Below are positions 45,107 through 54,871 of a stretch of 64,000 nucleotides of DNA, in pieces. The stretch is taken from assembly GCF_026127265.1 (NCBI RefSeq), contig NZ_WWFG01000001.1, positions 1,302,001 through 1,366,000 of the forward strand. Reading direction: 5' to 3'. Position 1 is the stretch's first letter. Every line of letters begins with the position of its first letter. The notes beneath the pieces were generated by a model that worked only from the letters and a program-made list of their open reading frames with translations, searched no databases and had not been told where the DNA came from. Both the position numbers and the translations under genes were made by a program. The DNA is from Nostoc sp. KVJ3 (lineage in GTDB: Bacteria; Cyanobacteriota; Cyanobacteriia; Cyanobacteriales; Nostocaceae).

Positions 45107-46597
45107 ATGAGTTCTGATTTTCAACCGCCACCTAAGAACTTGTCTATACTAGCTTCTGTAGGAGGAGTAGTTACGGCTGTAATCGCGATCGCAATTTTAA
45201 ATGGTTGGTCTAAGAACCTTTCCCAGACTTCTATAGAAAAATCTGAAATTTCAACATCCGAAACTGCTTCACGCCATTTAGTACAACCAAATAAACCCCA
45301 AAACCCTATCTCTGGTGCTAAAGCAGCTGAAATAGTTGCTAGCCTTGATGCTAAATCTGTAGTTTTGCCAGGTCAAGCTATTCCTAAGAACGAACTAACA
45401 GTAGCCATAATTCCATACATTGCTCCGGGAGTTGGAAAACTGACCCCAGAGGAAACGACAACTGCACGTATTGCTTGGTCATACTTCCAGCGCAACTGGA
45501 ATGATGAAACTGGTTTGGTAAATTCCGTTGATGGCTTTGCCTCTGTCAGTATGTGGGATCAGACCGCAGCGATCGCAGCTTTAGTCAGTGCTAGAGAACT
45601 CAATATCGTCCCTGCGGCTGAATTTGAAGCCAAAATGAGCAAAATGTTGAAAACACTGGCATCGATGCCTTTATACAAAGGTGAATTACCCAACAAGGTC
45701 TATAATACCAAAACCCTCGTACCCGTTAATTATGGACAACTAGAAAAACGCGAAGAAATTGGTTGGTCAGCCATAGATTTGGGTAGGATGGCAATCTGGT
45801 TAAAGATTGTCGGGGCTAAGTATCCAAAAATGCGATCGCTTTCTACAGAGGTTTGGCAACATTGGCAAGTCAAGCGTCTTACCAAAAATGGTCAAATGTA
45901 TGGTACTGCGGTCATTAAAGGTAAAGAACAATACAACCAAGAAGGTCGCTTGGGCTATGAGAATTATGCTGCTTATGGTCTGAAGCTTTGGGGCTTGGAT
46001 GTTAAGCAAGCCTTAGATTATCAGTCCCATGCTGCCTTTGTCGATCTGTATGGACAGGGAATTCCTTACGATCAACGTGATTATAAAAACTCTGGAGCCA
46101 ATAACTACGTTCTTAGCGAGCCTTATATTTTAGATGGTATAGAAACTGGGTTTCAAGCTTTGCCTAAAGCCTATGGCGATCGGATTTTAGCTGCTCAAGC
46201 AGCGCGTTATGAAGCGACAAAACAATTAACTGCTGTCACCGAAGACAACTTAGATCGCCCTCCATACTTTGTTTACAGTAGCTTATTTGTCAATGGAGAA
46301 CCTTGGGCAACGATCGCAGATACCGGAGAAAAACACAACGATTTACGATTTCTCAGTGCAAAGGCTGCGATCGGCTGGCACGTACTTTACAATACTACTT
46401 ACACTAGGCAGTTATTTGATTTTGTCCAAGCTAACCTTAACTCTAAAAATGGTTGGTATAACGGATTTTATGAGTCTCTGCGTCAGCCAAATAAAACTCT
46501 CACCGCTAACAATAATGGGGTGATTTTAGAAAGTTTGTTGTATAAACAAATTGGACAACCGCTTACTGTTTGGGCAGGAGTAAAAAGTCAGAAGTAA
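45107..46597 (+). CDS. DUF3131-domain protein, membrane anchored
   Basis: A 496-aa protein. An N-terminal hydrophobic helix (about 12-32, SILASVGGVVTAVIAIAIL) probably anchors it. The rest is a DUF3131 domain, likely an alpha/alpha barrel related to glycoside-processing folds: TARIAWSYFQRNWNDETGLV, GFASVSMWDQTAAIAALVSA, GRLGYENYAAYGLKLWG. Family members are linked to polysaccharide metabolism; the substrate is unknown. Confidence 0.82.
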   Translation: MSSDFQPPPKNLSILASVGGVVTAVIAIAILNGWSKNLSQTSIEKSEISTSETASRHLVQPNKPQNPISGAKAAEIVASLDAKSVVLPGQAIPKNELTVAIIPYIAPGVGKLTPEETTTARIAWSYFQRNWNDETGLVNSVDGFASVSMWDQTAAIAALVSARELNIVPAAEFEAKMSKMLKTLASMPLYKGELPNKVYNTKTLVPVNYGQLEKREEIGWSAIDLGRMAIWLKIVGAKYPKMRSLSTEVWQHWQVKRLTKNGQMYGTAVIKGKEQYNQEGRLGYENYAAYGLKLWGLDVKQALDYQSHAAFVDLYGQGIPYDQRDYKNSGANNYVLSEPYILDGIETGFQALPKAYGDRILAAQAARYEATKQLTAVTEDNLDRPPYFVYSSLFVNGEPWATIADTGEKHNDLRFLSAKAAIGWHVLYNTTYTRQLFDFVQANLNSKNGWYNGFYESLRQPNKTLTANNNGVILESLLYKQIGQPLTVWAGVKSQK

Positions 46598-47485
46598 AAA
46601 GAAAGGGAGTAGGCAATAGGGAATAGGGAAAACTAGGTCTTTAACGTAGTGGGACGTTCGCGGTAGCGTCTCGTGACGACTCTCACCGCTAATTGCAAGC
46701 AATGTAGCGGGAGCATCTAACCTCGCAGCGAGAATTTGCTGATTCACAGGTCTGGTATTCCAGTAACCTCCACAGCCAGCAACGATCCGTCCAGACCGTT
46801 GTTTGTACAAGAAACCAAAGTTTTGTACAACCCAAGGTAATTGATTTTACGCAACCAACCTAACAGATAAAATCTGTATTTCTGGATGCAACCCCATATC
46901 AGTTTTCAAGGTTCAGTCTGTTGGCTTAGGATGAGAGTTTTCCGGTCTTCGACTCCAACAGTAGACTACTGACTCGATCTCTTTAATTATACCCCGAAAT
47001 CCTTGCTACACAAAGGTTTTAAACTATGAAGATTACAAAAAGATTGGTAAATACAAGGGTATCGAACCCTTGTATTTACCCCGGACTACCCCCATCCCGC
47101 CAATTGGAATACCAATGTGGCGGGAGTACCCCGGAGGCTTAGATGGAGAAGTATGGCTGTGAACTACCCCAACTTACCGAGTACGGTTGAAGTTGGGGCT
47201 TCTGTAATCAAGGGGGAGTGCCTAAACTTAGACTTTCGCCCAAGAATAGGACTTACCTCCCCTCCTACAGCAGAGACGGCTGATTGCTTCTCTACGAGAC
47301 GCTGCGCGAACGCTCCACTTCGTTGCGATCGCAATGACATATCGTAAGTAATTTGGCGGACATGATATTACGCAAAAAGACGCGCTGTAGGGGCAATTCA
47401 TGAATTGCCCCTACCATAGAATCAGGGTTTTAGATATTGTTTGCGTAAGTCCTGTAGTTATCAGTTGTGATTTCTCATTTTGGAA
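46598..47485. repeat. Spacer with hairpins and a MITE relic
   Basis: Two good hairpins lie here: GGTAAATACAAGGGT with its complement (47046-47080, 5-base loop) and a CCCGCCA...TGGCGGG hairpin (about 47096-47123). A decayed element related to the one at 62083 spans about 47368-47455, with the GTAGGGGCAATTCATGAATT hairpin and a GCGTAAGTCCTG end. A short minus-strand frame near 46680-46860 (SGRIVAGCGGYWNTRPVNQQ) has no start and is not recognised. No solid gene was found. Confidence 0.55.
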
Positions 47486-48196
47486 TCATGACTGACTGGT
47501 TGTATTTGAAGAATTACGGGTTAAAAGACCATCTTCCATTTCTATGATGCGATCGGCTATATCTAAAATGCGGTTATCGTGTGTCACTAATAAGATAGTA
47601 GTCCCCTGATTTTTGGCCAGACTCTGCATTATTTCCACAACATCACGTCCTGATTGTTTGTCTAATGCTGCTGTTGGTTCGTCTGCTAACACCAGTGGGG
47701 GACGATTTACTAAGGCGCGAGCGATCGCAATTCTTTGTTTTTGTCCACCAGAAAGATTATCTGGATAGTAATCGACTCGTTCTTCTAGACCAACAGACCC
47801 TAGCATCGCTTTTGATTTAGCTATTGCTTCTGTTTGAGAAATGCGATCGTTCAATTCTACCGCCATTTGCACATTTTGCTTCGCTGTCAAGAACCCTAGC
47901 AAATTGTGAGCTTGGAAAATATAACCAATATTGCGCCGCATCTGCACCAGTTTGTTTTGACTGACACCAAGGAGTTCTTCACCTAAAAATTTCAAACTTC
48001 CCTCTTGTACAGACCGCAAACCACCAATTAAGCTCAGTAATGTGGTTTTACCTGAACCTGATGGCCCGGTCATAATTACAATTTCACCAGAATATATTTC
48101 TAGGTTGATATCAAATAATATCTGTTTTCTCAGTGCGCCCTTGCCATAGTAGTGATTGATATTTTTAATGGCAATTACAGGTTCTTTTTCGATCAT
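47486..48196 (-). CDS. devA: DevA-type ABC exporter ATPase
   Basis: A 236-aa ATPase. Walker A is GPSGSGKTT, the Q-loop lies in YIFQAHNLLG, the signature is LSGGQKQR, Walker B is LVLADEPTAALD and the H-loop is VTHDNR. The subfamily is that of DevA/MacB ATPases. It is last in the devB-devC-devA order. In Anabaena the devBCA product exports heterocyst envelope glycolipids; Nostoc genomes hold several paralogues, so the precise cargo is uncertain. Confidence 0.9.
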   Translation of the reverse strand: MIEKEPVIAIKNINHYYGKGALRKQILFDINLEIYSGEIVIMTGPSGSGKTTLLSLIGGLRSVQEGSLKFLGEELLGVSQNKLVQMRRNIGYIFQAHNLLGFLTAKQNVQMAVELNDRISQTEAIAKSKAMLGSVGLEERVDYYPDNLSGGQKQRIAIARALVNRPPLVLADEPTAALDKQSGRDVVEIMQSLAKNQGTTILLVTHDNRILDIADRIIEMEDGLLTRNSSNTTSQS

Positions 48197-48322
48197 GTTT
48201 TTGTTAGCTATAAGTTAAAATTTTCAAAATCTAAGTGTAGTACCAATCAAGAATCAAGTTTTCTTAACCATCAACTATAAGTCATGTTTATTAATAATAT
48301 CTTTTAATTAATATTGACTTAA

Positions 48323-49477
48323 TTAAAAGATATCTGCTGGATCGGCTGAACGTAATTTTCGGACTGCGATCGCACCGGAAATAATGCACATAATCATGGT
48401 TAAAACCAACACCATTACGGCACGTTCAAAACTCATGAAAACTGGTAATAGGGTTGCATCTCTGGCACTGCTATACATAAATAAGGAAAAAATAATCCCA
48501 GGGAAATATCCTAAAACTGCTAATAATAAAGCCTCTTGAAGAATGACCGTCAACAAATAGTTTTGTGTATAACCTATTGCCTTGAGAGTAGCATATTCAG
48601 CTAAGTGGTCTGCAACTTCTGTATAAAGGATTTGATAAACAATCACAGTCCCAACAATGAAACCCATGACAGTCCCTAATGTGAAAATAAACCCAATAGC
48701 TGTACTATTTGCCCAATAATTCCGTTCAAAATCAATAAATTCTTGCTTAGTTAAAACATTTACTTCTTTAGGTAAATAGTTTCGTAATTGTTGGGCGACA
48801 ACTTCAGCATCTGCTCCCGGCTTTAATCTAATCAGCCCAATATCAATTAATCCTGCTTGACGATTATTAAATATCCGCAGAAAGTTAACATCGCTTGTAA
48901 TTAAATTTCCATCTGCGCCGAATGATGCACCTAATGTAAATAGTCCCCCGACTTTAATTTGCCGCCTTCGTACTTCTGCTGTTACAGTTTTACCTTGGTC
49001 ATAATTAGCAGCTATAGGGCCATATTCTACCCTAGAAGAACGGTCAAATAGAACGACATCAGGCAGTTTAAGTTTATCTAAATTCTCCTGAACCCCAGGT
49101 AAGTTAACTATGTTAGTTTCTGGGTTCATTCCAAAAATCAGGATACTACGAGGACGACCTGTTACAGGATTTTTCCAGATTGTAAAGTCTAAATATATAG
49201 GATGTACTGATTGGACTGCGGGTAAATCTAATGCTTTATATAACCTTCTTTGAGAAAAGCTCCTCATCGCCAAAACAGCACTAGATTGACTATTGATTAA
49301 AACAATATCGCCCTGTAAGCTGTTATGAAATCTAACGTTACTATAATACAAAGCATCCCGAAAGCCGAGTTGCATAAACATCAAAATATCAGCGAAAGCA
49401 ATTCCTGCCAAAGCTACAGCTAGACGAGTTTTTTCTCTTGTTAGTTGTAGCCACGACAGAGGGATTTTTTGGTTCAT
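48323..49477 (-). CDS. devC: DevC-type ABC exporter permease
   Basis: A 384-aa MacB/FtsX-like permease. There is one N-terminal helix near TREKTRLAVALAGIAFADIL, a large outside domain, and three C-terminal helices (about 255-285, 310-340, 350-375). IPLSWLQLTREKTRLAVALAG is typical of DevC. ATG 49477 is preferred over TTG 49492. It lies between devB and devA in one direction. Confidence 0.9.
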   Translation of the reverse strand: MNQKIPLSWLQLTREKTRLAVALAGIAFADILMFMQLGFRDALYYSNVRFHNSLQGDIVLINSQSSAVLAMRSFSQRRLYKALDLPAVQSVHPIYLDFTIWKNPVTGRPRSILIFGMNPETNIVNLPGVQENLDKLKLPDVVLFDRSSRVEYGPIAANYDQGKTVTAEVRRRQIKVGGLFTLGASFGADGNLITSDVNFLRIFNNRQAGLIDIGLIRLKPGADAEVVAQQLRNYLPKEVNVLTKQEFIDFERNYWANSTAIGFIFTLGTVMGFIVGTVIVYQILYTEVADHLAEYATLKAIGYTQNYLLTVILQEALLLAVLGYFPGIIFSLFMYSSARDATLLPVFMSFERAVMVLVLTMIMCIISGAIAVRKLRSADPADIF

Positions 49478-49579
49478 GTTATGCTCATCCAAGCACAGGT
49501 AAAATAATTCGTAATTAAGAACATCTCCAATTCAAGATATCAAATCAGAAATTGGTATTACTGTTCGCTCATAACTTGA

Positions 49580-51004
49580 TTAGTTATTAATTTCGACAAG
49601 AACTTTAGCGTAAGTTAAACCAGAAACTTTCTGACTATCTCCTGAAGGCAGAGCAATTTTTACTTCTACAACTCTGGCATCTACATCTGCCGCTGGATCT
49701 GTATTCAGCACGTCTTTTTTACCAATTTTTCTGCCAATTTCGGTGACAGTTCCCTTTAATTCGCCGCTAAATGCTCCATTATCACTGCTGACTGTGGCGT
49801 TTTGACCAATACGCACTTTACCAATACTGTCTTCGGGGACTTCCGCAATCACATACATTTGACTGGTTTGTCCAATTTCAGCAATCCCATTTGCACCGAT
49901 GGCTTCGCCTGACTTGGTATAAACCTTTAAAATCTCTCCAGCGATTGGTGCTTGAACGTAGCTCAATCTTAGTTGTGCTTCGGCTTTTCTGACATTTGCG
50001 ATCGCATTACTAACTTGGGCTTGCGCTACTTGCACATCGGTAGGACTAACGTCCATAATTCTACTCAGTTTGGCCTTTTCTTCATCAATTTGCCTTTGCA
50101 AAGTTGCTAAAGTTTTGTCACGGTTAACCTTGGCTTCGATTAGCTGCTGTTGCAAAGTTGCTAAATTTTGTATTTGGTTAGCTCTAGCCTCAGCCAGTTG
50201 CTGGCGTACAGTGGCTAATGTCTGCTTTAGGGTAGCTTGGCTTTCAGCCACTTGCTGGTTAGCAGTTACTGCACTTAAGCGTCTAGTATCCCGCTCTTGC
50301 TGAGAAATCGCGCCTTCTTTGTATAAAAAATCATAGCGTCCAGCATCGACTTGAGCATTGCGTTGTTGGGCTTGAATCCGTGTAAGGGTTGCTCTGAGAG
50401 TTTCTTTTTGCCCACTGAGTTCAGCTTCTAGGCGATTTACTGTTGCTTGTTGGACGAGTTTATCTCCACTTAACTGGGCTGCAATCCGCGCGATCGTTGC
50501 TTGTTGACCATCCCTTTCGCCAATATACTGCGCTTGTAGGCGAGCAACAACTGCTCTTTGGGCTTGAATATCTCGTGGAGATCCAGCCCTGACTTGCGCT
50601 AAATTTGCACGAGATTCTTGTACCTTGGCTTTAGCCTCTTCTAGTCCGGCTATTTGGGTATCGCGATTATCTAAAATTGCTACAATTTGGCCTTGCTTTA
50701 CCTGTTCACCTTCTCTCACCAAAAGTTGCTGAATTCGTGATGATGGCGATAATCCTGATGATGGGGCGGATAATTTAACAACTTCGCCTCGCGGTTCCAA
50801 ACGCCCTACAGCACTAATGCTATTGGTAGATGGCATTACGGGTACAGGTGTAGTGAGTTTTCTCAGTTGCTCGATTTTGGCTGTACCTAATATTCCAGCA
50901 GCAATTACTACTGGTACAGCTACAGCGATACCCCACCAAATCTTAGGTTGTTCTTGATTAAGTGCCTGTTCAGTTGGCTTTGGCTTTTCAGTCACCCTTG
51001 ACAT
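49580..51004 (-). CDS. devB: DevB-type membrane fusion protein
   Basis: A 474-aa periplasmic adaptor of the HlyD family. One inner-membrane helix (about 22-42, WWGIAVAVPVVIAAGILG) is followed by the first lipoyl half (AVGRLEPRGEVVKLSAPSS, then VREGEQVKQGQIVAILDNRD). A long alpha hairpin rich in Gln/Ala heptads comes next, then the second lipoyl half (YVQAPIAGEILKVYTKSGE) and a beta barrel. ATG 51004 (MSRVTEKPKP) fits best; a longer frame upstream would add a false hydrophobic leader. It is the first gene of devBCA. Confidence 0.9.
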   Translation of the reverse strand: MSRVTEKPKPTEQALNQEQPKIWWGIAVAVPVVIAAGILGTAKIEQLRKLTTPVPVMPSTNSISAVGRLEPRGEVVKLSAPSSGLSPSSRIQQLLVREGEQVKQGQIVAILDNRDTQIAGLEEAKAKVQESRANLAQVRAGSPRDIQAQRAVVARLQAQYIGERDGQQATIARIAAQLSGDKLVQQATVNRLEAELSGQKETLRATLTRIQAQQRNAQVDAGRYDFLYKEGAISQQERDTRRLSAVTANQQVAESQATLKQTLATVRQQLAEARANQIQNLATLQQQLIEAKVNRDKTLATLQRQIDEEKAKLSRIMDVSPTDVQVAQAQVSNAIANVRKAEAQLRLSYVQAPIAGEILKVYTKSGEAIGANGIAEIGQTSQMYVIAEVPEDSIGKVRIGQNATVSSDNGAFSGELKGTVTEIGRKIGKKDVLNTDPAADVDARVVEVKIALPSGDSQKVSGLTYAKVLVEINN

Positions 51005-51542
51005 AATATGTTGCCCATTTACCTGAATTGTGCTGATGGAAGTAAAAATAAAAGGGTTTTTAATCAACAGCCAGCCGCTTAGGACAAACAACAGTGGTTT
51101 AAAGCTGGGTATGTTTTAAATCTATTGCGTGATAAACACTCAACACTATGGTTTTGCAAAATGGTGTTTCTATAGCGATGTCTTACAAGAGGCTGCACCA
51201 ACGGGTTCGGGAGTGACGCTGCTGCGTCGCTAACGCAATCGACGGAAACCGCCTAGACTGTGACTCCCTCACCACTTTGCGTCTTTAATACATTGACCTT
51301 TTTCCAAACTTCTCTTTTTTTAGGAGAGAGGCTTTGAGGCTTATTTACTCCCCTTCCCTTGCAAGAAAGGGGCTTGGGGTTAAGTCTGTATTGAAACCAA
51401 GAAGCGCTATAGTAGCTGGCTATTCAATAACTCTGAGTATTATTGAGACATGAGTGCAATGAGAATTAGCAGAATTTTCAAGCAATATGAATCTAGATAT
51501 AGAGACGCGACATATCACATCTCTACACAAAATCTCAAAATG

Positions 51543-51556
51543 GTATGATGCGATAC
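51543..51556 (-). promoter_or_regulatory. NtcA-type site GTA-N8-TAC upstream of devB
   Basis: GTATGATGCGATAC matches the NtcA consensus exactly. It lies about 540 bp upstream of the devB start in the 51005-51930 spacer, which has no gene. The Anabaena devBCA operon is known to have a very long leader with a distant NtcA-dependent promoter, so the position is plausible. A matching -10 box on the minus strand is not clear. Confidence 0.5.
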
Positions 51557-51930
51557 TGTACTGCTACATCCATTACGGCTACAGTTAGCCACAAATTTGA
51601 AAAGAAACATCAAAAATAGACTGTTGCCTTTTTTGGATACAATCTTGCTACAAAAGTTAGTCTTCCTTAAGTGAATGAATGATTAACTAACTAAAAACTT
51701 CAGTATTCTTAACATCAGAGTTTCCTTAACTTTCCGATCAATGAGTTAGCTGTCTCTAGTTGCTTGCACCTACCAAGACAACAAACCATTTTGTGATATT
51801 TGCTTCAAAGACCTGACTATTCTCCCTGTTACTGTTTTGGGACTCCATTAAACTCTCGTTGAATGAATTCTACATTTATCCGTTACGCGAAAACGTAACA
51901 GAACCTACAGATAGGGAGATGAGGGGATGG

Positions 51931-52668
51931 TTAAGTTGGGAGGTCGAATAAAACTGTGGTCATGTAATGTTCTGCCCAAGCTGAACCAAAGGCTTTTTCT
52001 AGAACTCGGCGGGTTTTATCGTTTTGCTGCTGTTTGGTGCAGTAGTTGTGTTGTCCGGCGAGATTTTGGGTCACTTGTTCAACTGAAACGGGACGTGAGG
52101 CGATCGCTAGGGTACAATGAATATCTAAAAATTCTCGCACCCGTGCAAGAAACATTGCTTCTTCTTCTGGAGAACTGGGGCGGACAAAGATACAGAAATC
52201 AGAAAAAATATTTCCCCATTCTGGTAATTCACGGGGTTGGGAAAAGTTAAGCACTGTTAACTGTGTTAGTGCAGTAGTATAAGATTCTGGTAGGGTGCGC
52301 TCTAATTGGATTGGTGAAAGGTCTGCGATCGCTGCACTAATTTGACCTCTACCCCCAACCAAATCGCAACCAAACATTGGCAGGTTATATTCTGGACGCG
52401 GAAACATGACGCAGTGCAAAATATCCAGCATATTTCCGATTTTTGCCAGTTCCAAGTGCATTTTCCGAAACTGGGGCGTTTGATAGCAGCGATTTTCAAT
52501 TGTCAGTTTTTCGCCTTCTAATCTACCTTCCACATACCCCAACTCATCAGGCAAATGGTAGGGCGATAGATCCAGGTGCTGATGCCAAGCTGCCTCAATA
52601 CAATCAGCTAGCTGACGAATTAGGGGATGTTGTTGTTCACGCAGCGAGGGCATAGAAGTAAATGACAT
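51931..52668 (-). CDS. pcyA: Phycocyanobilin:ferredoxin oxidoreductase
   Basis: Reduces biliverdin IXalpha to phycocyanobilin with ferredoxin electrons, supplying phycobilisomes and bilin photoreceptors. It is 245 aa, the normal length. The catalytic residues are visible: Glu73 in MHLELAKIGN, His85 in LDILHCVMFPRP and Asp102 in MFGCDLVGG, each three below the Synechocystis numbering (E76, H88, D105). The start is ATG 52668. Maf follows downstream on the same strand. The product is a candidate pigment for the PixJ GAF domains. Confidence 0.96.
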   Translation of the reverse strand: MSFTSMPSLREQQHPLIRQLADCIEAAWHQHLDLSPYHLPDELGYVEGRLEGEKLTIENRCYQTPQFRKMHLELAKIGNMLDILHCVMFPRPEYNLPMFGCDLVGGRGQISAAIADLSPIQLERTLPESYTTALTQLTVLNFSQPRELPEWGNIFSDFCIFVRPSSPEEEAMFLARVREFLDIHCTLAIASRPVSVEQVTQNLAGQHNYCTKQQQNDKTRRVLEKAFGSAWAEHYMTTVLFDLPT

Positions 52669-52783
52669 AAGCTAGTTGGGAATGCGATCTAGTGGCCAGT
52701 CTACAGCCTGTTGTGTCTCACTGTTCTAGCTCGCAATATTAAGCAAAGACTTGGGAATTGGCTATGGGGCATGGGGCAAAGGA

Positions 52784-53377
52784 CTATTGCCATAAATCAG
52801 TAACATCGTATCCCAATTCTGCGAGCATCTGCCGTAGCAAGGGTAAACTGAGTCCGATTACATTGCTGTGACAGCCTTCAATTTTTTCGACAAAGAAACT
52901 ACCAAAGCCTTCAATTGCAAAGGCTCCAGCACACTTGAGGGGTTCACCTGTGGCAACGTAGGCTTGAATGGCGCGATCGCTCATTTGAGCAAAGTAAACT
53001 CTTGTAACTTGAGACTTGACTAAAGTACGGTTTTGCTCAAGGTCAATTAAGGCGTGACCTGTATACAAATCGCCAAAGTTACCTTGCATTATCTGCCAAC
53101 GGGCGATCGCATCAGTTGTATCTGCTGGTTTGCCGTAAATTTCACCATTGATAAATAAAACTGAATCACAACCCATAATCAAAGCCGATTCAAACTGCGG
53201 CGCTACAGTTTCCGCTTTGTACTGGGCAAGAGTTTTGACCAATTGCGCTGGTTCACTTAATTCAATTTGCGACTCATCAAAGTCACTTGGTCGAACTATC
53301 GGTTCAATACCAACAGTTTGCAGCAAACGGCATCGGGCTGGGGAAGCTGAGGCAAGTACAAAAGGTGGAATTTTCAT
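52784..53377 (-). CDS. maf: Maf-family nucleoside triphosphate pyrophosphatase
   Basis: A 197-aa house-cleaning enzyme acting on non-canonical or pyrimidine nucleotides. VLASASPARCRLL is the Maf N-terminal motif, ALIMGCDSVL holds the catalytic Asp, and EGFGSFFVEKIEGCHSNVIG is the C-terminal signature. ATG 53377 (MKIPPFVLAS) is the right start; an earlier frame adds residues made from a tandem repeat. Confidence 0.92.
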   Translation of the reverse strand: MKIPPFVLASASPARCRLLQTVGIEPIVRPSDFDESQIELSEPAQLVKTLAQYKAETVAPQFESALIMGCDSVLFINGEIYGKPADTTDAIARWQIMQGNFGDLYTGHALIDLEQNRTLVKSQVTRVYFAQMSDRAIQAYVATGEPLKCAGAFAIEGFGSFFVEKIEGCHSNVIGLSLPLLRQMLAELGYDVTDLWQ

Positions 53378-53470
53378 GATATTTCTGACAAAATTGGTAA
53401 TTGGTAATTGGGCATTAATTATTCCCCTTATCTCCCTTATTTCCCTTATTTCCCCACTCCCCACTCCCCA

Positions 53471-54016
53471 TTAATAAACAGAAAAAGAATTGACAACCTC
53501 ATCAATCATTCTTTTAACTCTCTGCCAGCGTTTTTCAGGAATTGAGGCGTTGAGGGTAAAAAGCTTACCATGACTAACAGCGACGCTAGCGATGTTGTGG
53601 CGTTGCTGTTGATTAGGGAGTTTAACCTCATACTCTAAAAGGTAGTATGTTTTACCGTCTACTTCTCGTTGTGCGGCATTGACTAATTCAGCTGAACGAC
53701 CAGAGTCAGGAGGCGCAAGAGCAGCTTTGCCCAATTTATATCCTACTTCTGTTGGCGTTCCCAGTTCTGATAAAGTTTTGCCTTCTGGAACTGGGCTAAT
53801 CACAACAGAAACATTTTCAGACACCTCAATCAAATCGTGAAAAACCACATCTGGCCCATTGGCAACTTTAACTTGCAGCCAGCCGTTAGGATATAAAAAC
53901 TGATAGCCATCACTAGAGTCTACAAAGCTTTTAAGTCCAGCCGCAGCTGCTACATCAGAATTACTCAGGCTAAAGCTCAACACCAATAGCAAAATTAATA
54001 CAATTCGTTTCCACAT
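53471..54016 (-). CDS. PsbP-like photosystem II protein (CyanoP type)
   Basis: A 181-aa thylakoid lumen protein. The signal peptide is MWKRIVLILLLVLSFSLSNS. The mature PsbP fold shows GLKSFVDSSDGYQFLYPNGW, GPDVVFHDLIEVSENVSVVI, and YYLLEYEVKLPNQQQRHNIA. No Cys follows the signal peptide, unlike the lipoprotein form of CyanoP. ATG 54016 was chosen because it begins the signal peptide. It probably helps photosystem II assembly. Confidence 0.85.
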   Translation of the reverse strand: MWKRIVLILLLVLSFSLSNSDVAAAAGLKSFVDSSDGYQFLYPNGWLQVKVANGPDVVFHDLIEVSENVSVVISPVPEGKTLSELGTPTEVGYKLGKAALAPPDSGRSAELVNAAQREVDGKTYYLLEYEVKLPNQQQRHNIASVAVSHGKLFTLNASIPEKRWQRVKRMIDEVVNSFSVY

Positions 54017-54133
54017 TTCTACAGATTCCTTTGGGCTGGAGATAACACAAGGCTTGCATGATTTCTCGTTATTATTCTCCCACCAACTGGCACGCTTCGG
54101 ATGACGCATTAAATGATGCTCAAATGTCAACAA

Positions 54134-54871
54134 ATACTCCCTGATGTCTCACCTTACTGATGAAGTGCTGTGGAATGCGTAAGCGTAGATTGTCGTAGAC
54201 ACCGCTTACCCACCTCGGAATGAATTCCAAGGCTAATAGCTTAAGTCACCTCAACCTGACTGAAATATTTTTAAGTATTGTAGTCAAACCAATATTTGGC
54301 AATTATCATAATATCCAATCTCGCGCCTGAACCATAACCCGCCATAGGTTAGAAACCTACGGCTAATAGCGAAAGTCATCTCAAAGATGACTAAATCAAT
54401 AGTAATTACCATCGAGAATACAAAAAACCCCGACTTGATAGCCGAGGTAGATGGGAGAAGTCCAAATGTCGATGAGATATAGCGATACCGAAATCTGCTT
54501 TTTTAGCTAACACCACTTAGATAATTAAGTTTGGTTTTTGCTAACTTATATAAATAAATATAACAATAATATTACAAATAGTCAACTAAGCTTGACAAAG
54601 AAAGGCTAATAGCTTCCATAAGAGCTACTTATCAGGTAAAGTATGGAACTATTTTTCGAGGTGTAGTAGATGGAATAGGGAAAATAAAACGATTACTGGC
54701 TAAGATAGTGGGATGAAAATGAGAACCGATATGCTTTAGAGGCAGAAAAACTGAGTGATTAGGTGCATAAATCAAGGTAGTCAGAATAAAGCCAGAGATT
54801 TGAGAAGCTAGCTACTAGAACGCTAAAGTCTTTACAATTCCTTTGTTACCTCAAAAAGTATTTCTCGACCT
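54134..54871. repeat. Spacer with two diverged copies of a short repeat
   Basis: Two similar blocks (about 54217-54275 and 54346-54402) share the pattern GGCTAATAGC, then AGTCA, then CTCAA...TGACT. The rest is AT-rich with no credible gene. The dapB promoter should lie near the right end. Confidence 0.5.

Noticed and set aside
46526..46860. Minus-strand frame SGRIVAGCGGYWNTRPVNQQ...
   Set aside because: It has no start, it overlaps repeats and the end of the DUF3131 gene, and I do not recognise it; it may be a relic.
47117..47347. 76-codon frame on the plus strand
   Set aside because: It crosses hairpin and TCATTGC-type repeats and lacks a ribosome site.
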